NCBI GenBank assembly: GCA_027040375.1
Contig: JALUMJ010000070.1
Span: forward strand, 3,550 to 11,022
Length of the DNA stretch: 7,473 nucleotides
Direction of reading: 5' to 3'
From: Campylobacteraceae bacterium
GTDB taxonomy: Bacteria; Campylobacterota; Campylobacteria; Campylobacterales; Sulfurospirillaceae
Shown here piece by piece: positions 1-5,823 of the stretch (position 1 is its first letter; the number at the start of each line of letters is the position of its first letter). The notes beneath the pieces were generated by a model. It had not been told where the DNA came from. It did no database searches and was given only the letters and a program-made list of their open reading frames with translations. Position numbers and translations under genes: made by a program.

Positions 1-57
1 GCTAAGATGCTTAAAACAAAAGATAATGAAGAGTTACTTTCAACTTTAAATGACTAA
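1..57 (+). CDS. rho: 3' end of an upstream gene, probably transcription termination factor Rho (partial)
   Basis: The first frame is open from base 1 to a TAA at 55-57 and encodes AKMLKTKDNEELLSTLND. This resembles the Rho C-terminus, where a Lys-Thr-(Lys/Asn)-(Asn/Asp)-(Asp/Glu)-Glu/Asp-hydrophobic run ends the protein (E. coli ends in a similar TKTNDDFFEMM stretch). In Campylobacter jejuni rho lies directly upstream of dnaX, as this fragment does here, which supports the call. Only 18 residues are visible, so no Rho functional motif (RNA-binding domain, Walker A, Q/R loops) can be checked. The gene ends in a strong hairpin, consistent with a separate transcription unit from dnaX. The identity is inference from a short tail plus synteny. 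Confidence 0.65.
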   Translation, partial: AKMLKTKDNEELLSTLND

Positions 58-83
58 AATAGTGGGTTTTCCCCACTATTTAT
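57..83. terminator. Bidirectional intrinsic terminator between the Rho-like gene and the convergent small lipoprotein gene
   Basis: Bases 57-66 (AAATAGTGGG) and 72-81 (CCCACTATTT) form a perfect 10-bp stem with a 5-nt loop (TTTTC). The plus strand continues into ATTTAT; the minus strand continues into ATTTTAG, so each strand has a short U-rich tail. The hairpin starts at the last base of the upstream stop codon. The minus-strand lipoprotein stop codon (76-78) lies inside the right arm. It therefore fits as a shared terminator for two converging genes. Confidence 0.8.
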
Positions 84-192
84 GCTTTGATGCTCTATGA
101 AATGGATTTTGATAATCAGTCTTTTCGCAACCCGCAAAAAAGACTGAAACACCTATCAATAAGAACAATAATATAAAAACTTTTTTTATCAT
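76..192 (-). CDS. Small (38-aa) predicted lipoprotein, unknown function
   Basis: This short minus-strand frame starts at ATG (192-190) and stops at TAG (78-76). Residues 1-4 are MIKK, giving a positively charged N-region. Residues 5-19 are an uninterrupted hydrophobic segment, and residues 19-22 (FAGC) form a good lipobox with Cys22 as the acylated residue. The mature part would be only 17 residues, starting C-E-K-T-D and ending in a basic tail (H, R, K, H, K). An AGAGG ribosome site (198-202) lies 5 nt before the ATG, and an extended -10 lies further upstream. The gene is divergent from dnaX and converges on the Rho-like gene, ending inside the shared terminator hairpin. Small lipoproteins such as LptM or entericidins have this size, but I do not see their conserved mature motifs. 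The lipid anchor is well supported; the function is unknown. Confidence 0.75.
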   Translation of the reverse strand: MIKKVFILLFLLIGVSVFFAGCEKTDYQNPFHRASKHK

Positions 193-197
193 AACTA

Positions 198-202
198 CCT
201 CT
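198..202 (-). promoter_or_regulatory. Ribosome binding site of the 38-aa lipoprotein gene
   Basis: Read on the minus strand this is AGAGG, followed by 5 nt (TAGTT) and the ATG at 192. It is the main evidence, with the lipobox, that this short frame is translated. Confidence 0.65.
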
Positions 203-216
203 AATTTTTTTTAGGA

Positions 217-222
217 TATAAT
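217..222 (+). promoter_or_regulatory. Candidate -10 box of dnaX (TATAAT)
   Basis: A perfect TATAAT at 217-222 lies just downstream of a T8 tract (205-212), as is typical for sigma-70 promoters in Campylobacterota, which lack a conserved -35. A second perfect TATAAT lies at 234-239, so the exact start site is ambiguous. Both would give a short leader before the TTG at 261. Confidence 0.5.
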
Positions 223-226
223 AGCA
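218..226 (-). promoter_or_regulatory. Extended -10 of the 38-aa lipoprotein gene, overlapping the dnaX promoter
   Basis: The minus strand reads TGCTATTAT here, a match to the extended -10 form TGnTAtnAT, about 26 nt before the start codon. It shares bases with the plus-strand TATAAT at 217-222, so the two divergent promoters would overlap face to face. Confidence 0.45.
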
Positions 227-260
227 TATTTATTATAATTCTACAAATAAGGTTTGTAAA

Positions 261-1889
261 TTGTCACAAGTACTTGCACTAAAATATCGTCCAAAATCAT
301 TTGATCAGCTCATCGGTCAAAATTCTGTCACTCAAACTCTTAGTCTTGCCTTAAACCAAGATAGACTCTCTCATGCTTATCTTTTTTCAGGTCTTAGAGG
401 AAGCGGTAAAACTTCTACTGCTAGAATTTTTTCTAAAGCTCTTATATGCGAAAAAGGTCCAACTGCCACTCCATGCGAAGAGTGTGAAAACTGTAAAATG
501 GCAAATGAAAACAGACATATAGATATCATCGAGATGGATGCAGCTAGCAGCAGAAAGATTGATGACATAAGAGAATTAATAGAAAATACAAAATACAAAC
601 CAAATAGCGCAAGATATAAAATCTTTATCATAGATGAAGTTCATATGCTAACAAAAGAGGCTTTTAATGCCCTTTTAAAAACCCTAGAAGAGCCGCCGCC
701 TTATGTAAAATTTATCTTAGCGACCACGGATCCGCTCAAACTTCCACCAACCATACTCTCAAGAACACAGCATTTCCGTTTTAAACAAATTGGGCAAAAA
801 GATGTGGTAAATCATCTTTCTCATATATTAAATCTTGAGGGCGTAACATACGAGATTGAAGCACTTGGTATGCTTAGTCGAGCAGGAAATGGCTCGCTTA
901 GAGATACTCTTACTTTGCTAGACCAGGCTATTATCTTTTCAAAAGGAAAAATTACAGCTCCTAGTGTTGCTTCGATGCTAGGACTTTTAGACCCAAAAGA
1001 GCTAGATATCATATTTGAAGCAGTGCTTGATAAAGACAAAGCTAAAATGCTTGAAATCTTAAAAGAGCTTGAGACTTACGAGTGCGAAGTGGTTTTGGAT
1101 GAAATCATAGCATATCTGAAAACTGCTTTTTTTGATAGTGACAGTAGGTTTTCCACTCTTTTGTTTGAGAGGTTTTTTAGAATTTTAAGTGAAGCAAAAA
1201 ACCTTTTGTATATCAATGCAGATAATTCTTTTGTACTCTCACTCGTCTTTTTTAAGATGATTGAAGCTACAAACATAAAAACTATTGATGAGATAATTGA
1301 AAATTTAGAGAGTGAAAAGTTTAGAATTCCTCAACCCAAAATTGAGATAAATGAAAAAATAGAAGAAAAAGTTGCAACCAAAGAAACGCCTGTCCCAACA
1401 AAAAAAATTGTGAGAACAACACCAAAAGAGACTGATAAATTTCAAAAATTAATAGCCAAATTAAAAGACAGAAACCTAGACACAGGAAGATGTTTTGAAG
1501 CATCTATATCTTTTATTGATTTTGTAGATAAAACTCTCATTTTAAGCTCAAATGCAGATGAATCTTGCAAGCAAACGCTAAGACACGCGAGTAGCATTAT
1601 AAAACATTTTGTTCAAGAAGTATATGGCATAGATGCTACTATAAAAATGCAAAAACCCGCAAAAGAACAAGAGCAAGCGTCAAAACCTAAGTTAGAAGAA
1701 AAAAAACAAGAACCTCAAAAATCACAAGACGATAAAAACGAAGGTGAAAACTCTGGTAGTTGTGTGGCAGAGCATATAGCAAAAGACTCAAAAGAGATAG
1801 ATGCAAATGAGATTTTGAACAATCCTTTTATAAAAAAAGCTACTGAATTATTTGAGCCAAAAAAGATAGAAATTCATCCTAAAATATGA
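261..1889 (+). CDS. dnaX: DNA polymerase III subunit gamma/tau
   Basis: This 542-aa protein is the clamp-loader ATPase that opens the beta clamp and ties the polymerase to the replisome. Visible motifs: Walker A GLRGSGKT (44-51); a zinc-binding module with Cys63, Cys72, Cys75 and Cys78; Walker B with Asp125-Glu126; sensor 1 near 154-157 (ATTD); an SRT variant (167-169) of the usual SRC motif; sensor 2 GSLRD (211-215). The collar region ends near residue 355. A charged linker follows, then a second folded region (about 394-465), a Lys/Glu/Gln-rich linker, and a tail NPFIKKATELFEPKK, so this is the tau-length form. The start is TTG, with AAGG (249-252) 8 nt upstream, and gives the usual SQVLALKYRP N-terminus. 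An A8 run at 1400-1407 could produce a short gamma-like form. The stop is one base from the recR stop on the other strand. Confidence 0.97.
   Translation: MSQVLALKYRPKSFDQLIGQNSVTQTLSLALNQDRLSHAYLFSGLRGSGKTSTARIFSKALICEKGPTATPCEECENCKMANENRHIDIIEMDAASSRKIDDIRELIENTKYKPNSARYKIFIIDEVHMLTKEAFNALLKTLEEPPPYVKFILATTDPLKLPPTILSRTQHFRFKQIGQKDVVNHLSHILNLEGVTYEIEALGMLSRAGNGSLRDTLTLLDQAIIFSKGKITAPSVASMLGLLDPKELDIIFEAVLDKDKAKMLEILKELETYECEVVLDEIIAYLKTAFFDSDSRFSTLLFERFFRILSEAKNLLYINADNSFVLSLVFFKMIEATNIKTIDEIIENLESEKFRIPQPKIEINEKIEEKVATKETPVPTKKIVRTTPKETDKFQKLIAKLKDRNLDTGRCFEASISFIDFVDKTLILSSNADESCKQTLRHASSIIKHFVQEVYGIDATIKMQKPAKEQEQASKPKLEEKKQEPQKSQDDKNEGENSGSCVAEHIAKDSKEIDANEILNNPFIKKATELFEPKKIEIHPKI
1400..1407 (+). 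other. A8 slippery tract in dnaX, candidate frameshift or transcript-slippage site
   Basis: Eight consecutive A residues cover codons ACA-AAA-AAA-ATT (Thr380-Lys381-Lys382-Ile383), giving an in-register A-AAA-AAA heptamer. A -1 shift meets TGA at 1433-1435 after nine codons, a product of about 391 aa. A +1 shift meets TGA at 1411-1413 after one codon, about 383 aa. Either product would end in the linker just after the collar domain, like E. coli or Thermus gamma. No upstream stimulatory Shine-Dalgarno or strong downstream hairpin is obvious, and a second A8 tract lies at 1699-1706, so function is unproven. Confidence 0.35.
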
Positions 1890-1890
1890 C

Positions 1891-2457
1891 TTAAATACTT
1901 ACTCTAGAATCCATAGCTTTTGCCAAGGAGAGCATATCTACATTTTCAAGATGAACTCCTGTTGGAACGCCTTGGGCTATCTTTGTAAATTTTATATCCA
2001 AGTCTTTTAGATTATCTTCGATAAATAGTATAACTGCATCATTTGAAAGTGATGGGGTTAAGGCAAAAATCATCTCTTTTACATCTTTTGAAACTCGCTT
2101 TTTTAAACTCTCTACGCTATCTTTTTCTAAATTTTCAAGAACAAAATATCGCCCATTAAATAAATTATTTTCTTCTAACACAAATATGTCTTTTGCATTT
2201 TCTATAATACATAATTTTGTATTATCTCTTTGTTCATCTAAGCATATCTCGCAGATTTCATTTTCGCTAAGTCCTCCACATGTATGACATTTTTTGATAG
2301 ATTTCACTGCACTCTCTATAGAATTTGACAATTTCATAGCTAAATATGTATCATTTAAGATGAGATGATATGCAAATCTTAGAGCAGATTTTTTACCAAC
2401 ACTTGGTATGGATTGAAAAGCTTCTACAAGGTTATTAAATTTTTCTAATCGTTTGAT
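1891..2457 (-). CDS. recR: Recombination mediator RecR, with apparent AUC start codon
   Basis: RecR works with RecO (and RecF) to load RecA on gapped DNA. The 188-residue reading, near the usual RecR length of 190-200, holds a helix-hairpin-helix around IPSVGKKSAL (about residues 17-26), a four-cysteine zinc module (Cys57, Cys60, Cys69, Cys72), a Toprim domain beginning CIIENAKDI, and the family tail IAQGVPTG...LAKAMDSR. The first ATG (2337) would give only 148 aa and remove the helix-hairpin-helix. The frame stays open back to a TGA at 2473-2475, with no ATG, GTG or TTG. ATC at 2457-2455 yields (M)KRLEKFNNLVEAF, which matches RecR N-termini, and has GAGGGG upstream. The gene overlaps the kinase 3' end by 23 nt and is probably translationally coupled to it. 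The product identity is certain; the start codon is inference. Confidence 0.9.
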   Translation of the reverse strand: MKRLEKFNNLVEAFQSIPSVGKKSALRFAYHLILNDTYLAMKLSNSIESAVKSIKKCHTCGGLSENEICEICLDEQRDNTKLCIIENAKDIFVLEENNLFNGRYFVLENLEKDSVESLKKRVSKDVKEMIFALTPSLSNDAVILFIEDNLKDLDIKFTKIAQGVPTGVHLENVDMLSLAKAMDSRVSI

Positions 2458-3697
2458 TTCTTTTCCCCTCTTTCATGCTAATCTTAAATTGGTGAACTTT
2501 CTTGTCTTTAAAATAATTATACTCTAGGGCAAAACCATGAAGTTCAACTATATTTTTCACGATATAAAGACCTAAACCCAAGCCCTTTTTTAAATTTCCA
2601 GATACAAAAGGCTTGTAATATTCATATATGCTAAGAGGTAGTTTATCACCTTTGTTTTCAAAAATTAACTCTTCGTTTTCGCTTCTAACTTCTACGGCAT
2701 GATTTTGGCTGTGTTTTATAGCATTATCCATTAAGTTTTTCATAGCAAGTGCCATCAATTCAAAATCCGCTACGATAAGGCATTGGCTATCTAAGTCAAT
2801 TTTTACACTTTTATCTCTTTTTTCAGATTCTAACATAAGCAAATCGATACTATGTTCCATAATATTTACTAAATTATACTCCTTAAAATCTGGAGCGTAA
2901 CTTTTTGAAACCAATTGCTCTATCTTTGAAAATTCTCGTATCAAAATATCAAGTCTTTCAAATATCGCAATCAATCTCTTTTTAGCTTTTTCATCTTCAA
3001 GCATTTCAGAGACGATTCTTCCTTTGCCAATTGGTGTTTTTAGCTCATGCATAATGGTTCTTAAGAAAAGTTGTCTTGAATTCATCAAAGCTGAAATCTT
3101 CTTTACTGCGCCATCAAACTCATTTGCTACTTCTGCTATCTCATCATCTTGGTCACTTTTACAATCTATATCCATATTTCCACTGGCAAATTCTCGTATC
3201 TTTCCACTTAACTCTTTGAGCGGAGAAATGCTTCTGATTATAGACAAATACATAGATATAAACACCATCAATGCCAAACCAAAGCCAAGCCAAAGGGGCA
3301 TATTGCTTTTATCTCTCACGCTACTTTCAAGCAATACGCTAGCCATCATGTTAGCTACTAAAAGGTAATATCTTTCATTGTATTTTATCGATAAAAATCT
3401 ATTAAAATTTATAGATTTTTGAAAAAGAACACGACCTTTTTTTAAAACTGCATTTTTAAGTGTTTCATTTTGAACTTTTTTCAAACCAAAGGTATTGAAA
3501 TATGCCTCTATGTTTCTTGGTGTATAATTATTTTTATACAGAGTAAAAAGATAATTTACAGATTGAAACTGTCTTTGCTTCATGTTTTCTATGTTATTTT
3601 CTTCTTGGTATTTTAAAAGTAAAATAAAAAACATGCCAAGTAAAATCAGTGAAAATACAAATATTATAGTTATTTTAGTGCTTAGTGACTGTCTCAT
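2435..3697 (-). CDS. Two-component sensor histidine kinase, ArsS-like family
   Basis: This 420-aa inner-membrane kinase has a first membrane segment at about 9-28, a periplasmic sensor region at about 30-133, and a second membrane segment at about 135-154. A HAMP region follows (about 155-205). The dimerisation/phosphoacceptor helix contains MHELKTPIGKGR, with His217 as the phosphorylated residue. The ATPase domain shows an N-box NLMDNAIKHS (Asn325) and a glycine box KGLGLGLYIV (371-380). The H-box followed by KGRIVSEMLED and RLIAIFERLD is typical of the ArsS-type kinases of Campylobacterota (acid-responsive in Helicobacter pylori). The signal sensed here is not known. Its ATG overlaps the response regulator stop as ATGA, so the two are translationally coupled. 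Its 3' end contains the recR ribosome site and start. Confidence 0.93.
   Translation of the reverse strand: MRQSLSTKITIIFVFSLILLGMFFILLLKYQEENNIENMKQRQFQSVNYLFTLYKNNYTPRNIEAYFNTFGLKKVQNETLKNAVLKKGRVLFQKSINFNRFLSIKYNERYYLLVANMMASVLLESSVRDKSNMPLWLGFGLALMVFISMYLSIIRSISPLKELSGKIREFASGNMDIDCKSDQDDEIAEVANEFDGAVKKISALMNSRQLFLRTIMHELKTPIGKGRIVSEMLEDEKAKKRLIAIFERLDILIREFSKIEQLVSKSYAPDFKEYNLVNIMEHSIDLLMLESEKRDKSVKIDLDSQCLIVADFELMALAMKNLMDNAIKHSQNHAVEVRSENEELIFENKGDKLPLSIYEYYKPFVSGNLKKGLGLGLYIVKNIVELHGFALEYNYFKDKKVHQFKISMKEGKRNQTIRKI
2465..2470 (-). promoter_or_regulatory. Ribosome binding site that decides the recR start
   Basis: The minus strand reads GAGGGG inside the end of the kinase gene, followed by AAAAGAA and then ATC at 2457. 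The 7-9 nt spacing is standard. No comparable site precedes the ATG at 2337, which supports initiation at the AUC codon. Confidence 0.55.
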
Positions 3698-4371
3698 CCA
3701 ACTAACTTATAGCCTATACCTCTTACAGAATGTATATATTTCGGATTTTTAGAATTATCGCCTATCTTGGTTCTAAGTCGCCCCATAATAACATCTAAAC
3801 TCTTACTTCCTTTGTCTTTTAAAGAGTTGCAATTATAAACAAGTTGCTCTCTTGAAATCGAGTATCCTATCTGTTTTATCATATAAGATAGTATCTCGTA
3901 TTCTGCAGGGGTAAGGTTCAGTGCTTCTTCTTTCAAGAAAATTTGGTGTCTTTTTTCATCCACCCTAAAATCACTATCATTATGGACACCTGATTCATTT
4001 GCAGCATTTGTTTTTTTATATCTTCTTATCAAACTTTGGATTCGTGCGTACATCTCTTTTGGGTCATAAGGTTTTGGCAGATAGTCATCAGCCCCAAGTT
4101 GCAAACCTATAACCTTGTCGCTTATATCGCTTCTTGCTGAGGATATAATAATCGGTATATTGTATTTTTCTACTACTTCTTTGCAAACATCAAGTCCATC
4201 GATACCAGGAAGTGTCAAATCCAATATCAGCAAATCATAGTTTTTAATCCCGGCACTTAGTCCTAGGTATGGGTCTTCAAAATTTGTTATTTTTATATTG
4301 TATTTTGCTAGATATTCACCTAAAATCTCTGCAAATTCTGTATCATCTTCAATCATCAGTACATTTATCAT
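3694..4371 (-). CDS. Response regulator, OmpR/PhoB family (ArsR-like two-component type)
   Basis: This 225-aa DNA-binding regulator is the partner of the kinase encoded immediately downstream. The receiver domain (1-115) has the acidic pair Asp9-Asp10, phosphoacceptor Asp51 (LILDLTLPG), Ser78-Ser79 (ISSAR) at the switch position and Lys100 (LPKPY). The C-terminal winged helix (about 130-225) shows LTPAEYEIL, the recognition-helix region SLDVIMGRLRTKIG, and the wing RGIGYKLVG. The IEDD, ISSARSDISDK and PKPYDPKE segments resemble the Helicobacter pylori acid-response regulator HP0166 (named ArsR there, unrelated to arsenic repressors). The start ATG has AAAGG about 7 nt upstream and an extended -10 promoter. 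It is the first gene of an operon continuing into the kinase and recR. The regulon is not predictable from the sequence. Confidence 0.93.
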   Translation of the reverse strand: MINVLMIEDDTEFAEILGEYLAKYNIKITNFEDPYLGLSAGIKNYDLLILDLTLPGIDGLDVCKEVVEKYNIPIIISSARSDISDKVIGLQLGADDYLPKPYDPKEMYARIQSLIRRYKKTNAANESGVHNDSDFRVDEKRHQIFLKEEALNLTPAEYEILSYMIKQIGYSISREQLVYNCNSLKDKGSKSLDVIMGRLRTKIGDNSKNPKYIHSVRGIGYKLVG

Positions 4372-4398
4372 GTATAAACCTTTAGAATTTAATGTGAT

Positions 4399-4407
4399 AT
4401 TATACCA
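4399..4407 (-). promoter_or_regulatory. Promoter of the two-component/recR operon (extended -10)
   Basis: The minus strand reads TGGTATAAT, a perfect extended -10, about 28 nt before the regulator ATG. A TTGTTT at 4421-4426 lies 16 nt upstream of the hexamer and could act as a weak -35. No terminator is seen between this promoter and the small upstream gene at 4469-4555, so some readthrough from that gene is possible. Confidence 0.65.
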
Positions 4408-4468
4408 TTTTAGTTTTAAAAAACAACGCTTTCATCATTCAAGACAAAGCATATATCAAATGCAAATG

Positions 4469-4555
4469 TTATCGCTTTTCTTTAGTAAGTGCAACCATAA
4501 AAAATGATACTACCGCCACGGAAACGACTATAAGACCTAAAATATTATATACCAA
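4469..4555 (-). CDS. 28-aa single-pass membrane microprotein, unknown function
   Basis: A minus-strand frame starts at TTG (4555-4553) and ends at TAA (4471-4469). Residues 5-23 are almost entirely aliphatic or aromatic (ILGLIVVSVAVVSFFMVAL), enough for one membrane helix, and are followed by a short basic tail TKEKR, which predicts a cytoplasmic C-terminus. Support that it is a gene: AAGGAG (4562-4567) placed 6 nt before the TTG, and an extended -10 TGCTAAAAT (4583-4591) further upstream. It sits just upstream of the two-component operon in the same direction and diverges from dnaJ. Size and layout recall small accessory subunits of membrane complexes (CydX, CcoS or KdpF type), but I see no family motif, and no such complex is in the window. 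Function unassigned. Confidence 0.6.
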   Translation of the reverse strand: MVYNILGLIVVSVAVVSFFMVALTKEKR

Positions 4556-4561
4556 TATAAA

Positions 4562-4567
4562 CTCCTT
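4562..4567 (-). promoter_or_regulatory. Strong ribosome binding site of the 28-aa membrane protein gene
   Basis: The minus strand reads AAGGAG, followed by TTTATA and then TTG at 4555. This near-consensus site selects the TTG start. Confidence 0.6.
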
Positions 4568-4582
4568 TTTGTTTAGATTAGT

Positions 4583-4591
4583 ATTTTAGCA
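4583..4591 (-). promoter_or_regulatory. Extended -10 for the 28-aa membrane protein gene
   Basis: The minus strand reads TGCTAAAAT, the same nine bases as the candidate dnaJ extended -10 at 4645-4653. Transcription would start near 4576, leaving a leader of about 20 nt that carries the ribosome site. Confidence 0.5.
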
Positions 4592-4644
4592 TAAATTTAT
4601 AAAAAAGATTTGAATTATTAAGCATTGTAAAATAACGATAATTT

Positions 4645-4653
4645 TGCTAAAAT
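4645..4653 (+). promoter_or_regulatory. Extended -10 for dnaJ
   Basis: TGCTAAAAT lies 39 nt before the dnaJ start codon. An alternative TAAAAT lies at 4628-4633. I see neither a CIRCE element (TTAGCACTC-N9-GAGTGCTAA) nor an HspR-type inverted repeat between 4572 and 4692, so classical HrcA or HspR control of this dnaJ is not supported by the sequence. Confidence 0.5.
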
Positions 4654-4692
4654 TGCAAACCATAAACAATACTACAAGAAAAGAGAAATAAA

Positions 4693-5823
4693 TTGGATTT
4701 AGAATATTATGAAATACTAGAGATACAAAGAGATGCAGATAGTGGTGCTATAAAAAAAGCGTATAGAAAACAAGCTTTAAAGTATCATCCAGACAGAAAT
4801 CAAGGTGATAAAGAGGCAGAAGATAAATTTAAGCAGGTAAATGAAGCTTATCAAGTACTAAGCGACCCACAAAAAAAATCTACTTATGATAGATATGGAA
4901 AAGCTGGTCTTGATTCTCAGGGTTTTAGTCATTTTTCAGATATGGACTTTGGGGATATTTCAGGAGATCTTGGCAGTATATTTGAATCTGTATTTGGAAG
5001 TGGGTTTGGTGGATTTGGTGGTCAAAGCCAAAGCACAAGACATCAGAAATATCAATTAGATTTAGAGGCAAATATCACTTTAGAGTTTAATGAAGCTGCA
5101 TTTGGGTGCAAAAAAGAGATAAAATTTACTTACAAAAAACCTTGTTCTGCTTGCAAAGGCACTGGAAGTGCAGATAAAAAAACTCATACTTGCCCCGATT
5201 GCAACGGAAAAGGTCAAGTTTACTACAGACAAGGGTTTATGACATATTCTCAAACTTGCCCTACATGTAACGGTAGCGGACAAAGTGTCAAAAATAAATG
5301 CTCTACATGTAGCGGACAAGGCTATGATAGCGTAAGCGAAAAAGTAAGCATAGATATACCTGAGGGCATAGACAATGACAACCGTATAAGAGTAGCAAAC
5401 AAGGGAAACATAGATGAGCTTCAAAGACGAGGCGATTTATATATACTTGTAAAAGTCAAAGAGGATGAGCATTTTGTTAGACACAATGACGATGTATATA
5501 TAGAAGTGCCTATTTTCTTTACTCAGTTAGCTCTTGGACAAAGCATCACAATTCCTACACTAAGAGGTGAAACCACGCTTGAACTTCCTATGGGAGCCAA
5601 AGACAAACAACAATTTATCTTTAAAAATGAGGGTATTAAAAATGTTCATTCTCAAAGATTAGGAAGCTTGATAGCACAAATAAGAGTAAAATATCCTAAA
5701 AAATTAACAAGTGAGCAACAAGAACTGCTAGAAAAACTTCAAGTAAGTTTTGGGGTAGAAAACAGACCACAAGAAGAGACATTTGGTGGTGTTTTTGAGA
5801 AGATAAAAGGTTGGTTTAATTAA
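4693..5823 (+). CDS. dnaJ: Molecular chaperone DnaJ (Hsp40, type I)
   Basis: DnaJ delivers substrates to DnaK and stimulates its ATPase. The 376-aa product has all type I parts: a J domain (1-68) with HPD at 32-34, a Gly/Phe-rich segment (about 77-115), and a zinc domain with four CxxCxGxG motifs at 151-158, 167-174, 189-196 and 203-210. Substrate-binding beta domains follow, then a tail ending FEKIKGWFN, typical of this phylum. Length matches the family. The start is TTG, giving MDLEYYEIL; the ribosome site is weak (AAGAG at 4681-4685, 7 nt upstream). dnaK and grpE are not in the window, so dnaJ is separated from its partners here. Its 3' end holds the ribosome site and apparent AUU start of the next gene, which suggests an operon with coupled translation. 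Confidence 0.97.
   Translation: MDLEYYEILEIQRDADSGAIKKAYRKQALKYHPDRNQGDKEAEDKFKQVNEAYQVLSDPQKKSTYDRYGKAGLDSQGFSHFSDMDFGDISGDLGSIFESVFGSGFGGFGGQSQSTRHQKYQLDLEANITLEFNEAAFGCKKEIKFTYKKPCSACKGTGSADKKTHTCPDCNGKGQVYYRQGFMTYSQTCPTCNGSGQSVKNKCSTCSGQGYDSVSEKVSIDIPEGIDNDNRIRVANKGNIDELQRRGDLYILVKVKEDEHFVRHNDDVYIEVPIFFTQLALGQSITIPTLRGETTLELPMGAKDKQQFIFKNEGIKNVHSQRLGSLIAQIRVKYPKKLTSEQQELLEKLQVSFGVENRPQEETFGGVFEKIKGWFN
5806..5810 (+). promoter_or_regulatory. Ribosome binding site before the apparent AUU start of the YgjP-type gene
   Basis: AAAGG within the last codons of dnaJ is followed by 8 nt and then ATT at 5819. The spacing is standard and is the main reason for choosing this near-cognate codon over ATA at 5834. 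Confidence 0.5.

Noticed and set aside
3024..3368. Plus-strand open frame of 114 codons
   Set aside because: It lies wholly antisense to the kinase catalytic and HAMP regions, has no family features, and is a shadow of the real gene's codon pattern.
4298..4507. Plus-strand 69-codon frame across the regulator start and spacer
   Set aside because: It begins inside the antisense of the regulator gene, has no credible ribosome site, and ends within the 28-aa gene on the opposite strand.
4643..4659. Small inverted repeat TTTGC...GCAAA before dnaJ as a heat-shock operator
   Set aside because: The arms are only 5 bp, overlap the -10 box, and match neither CIRCE nor the HspR repeat.
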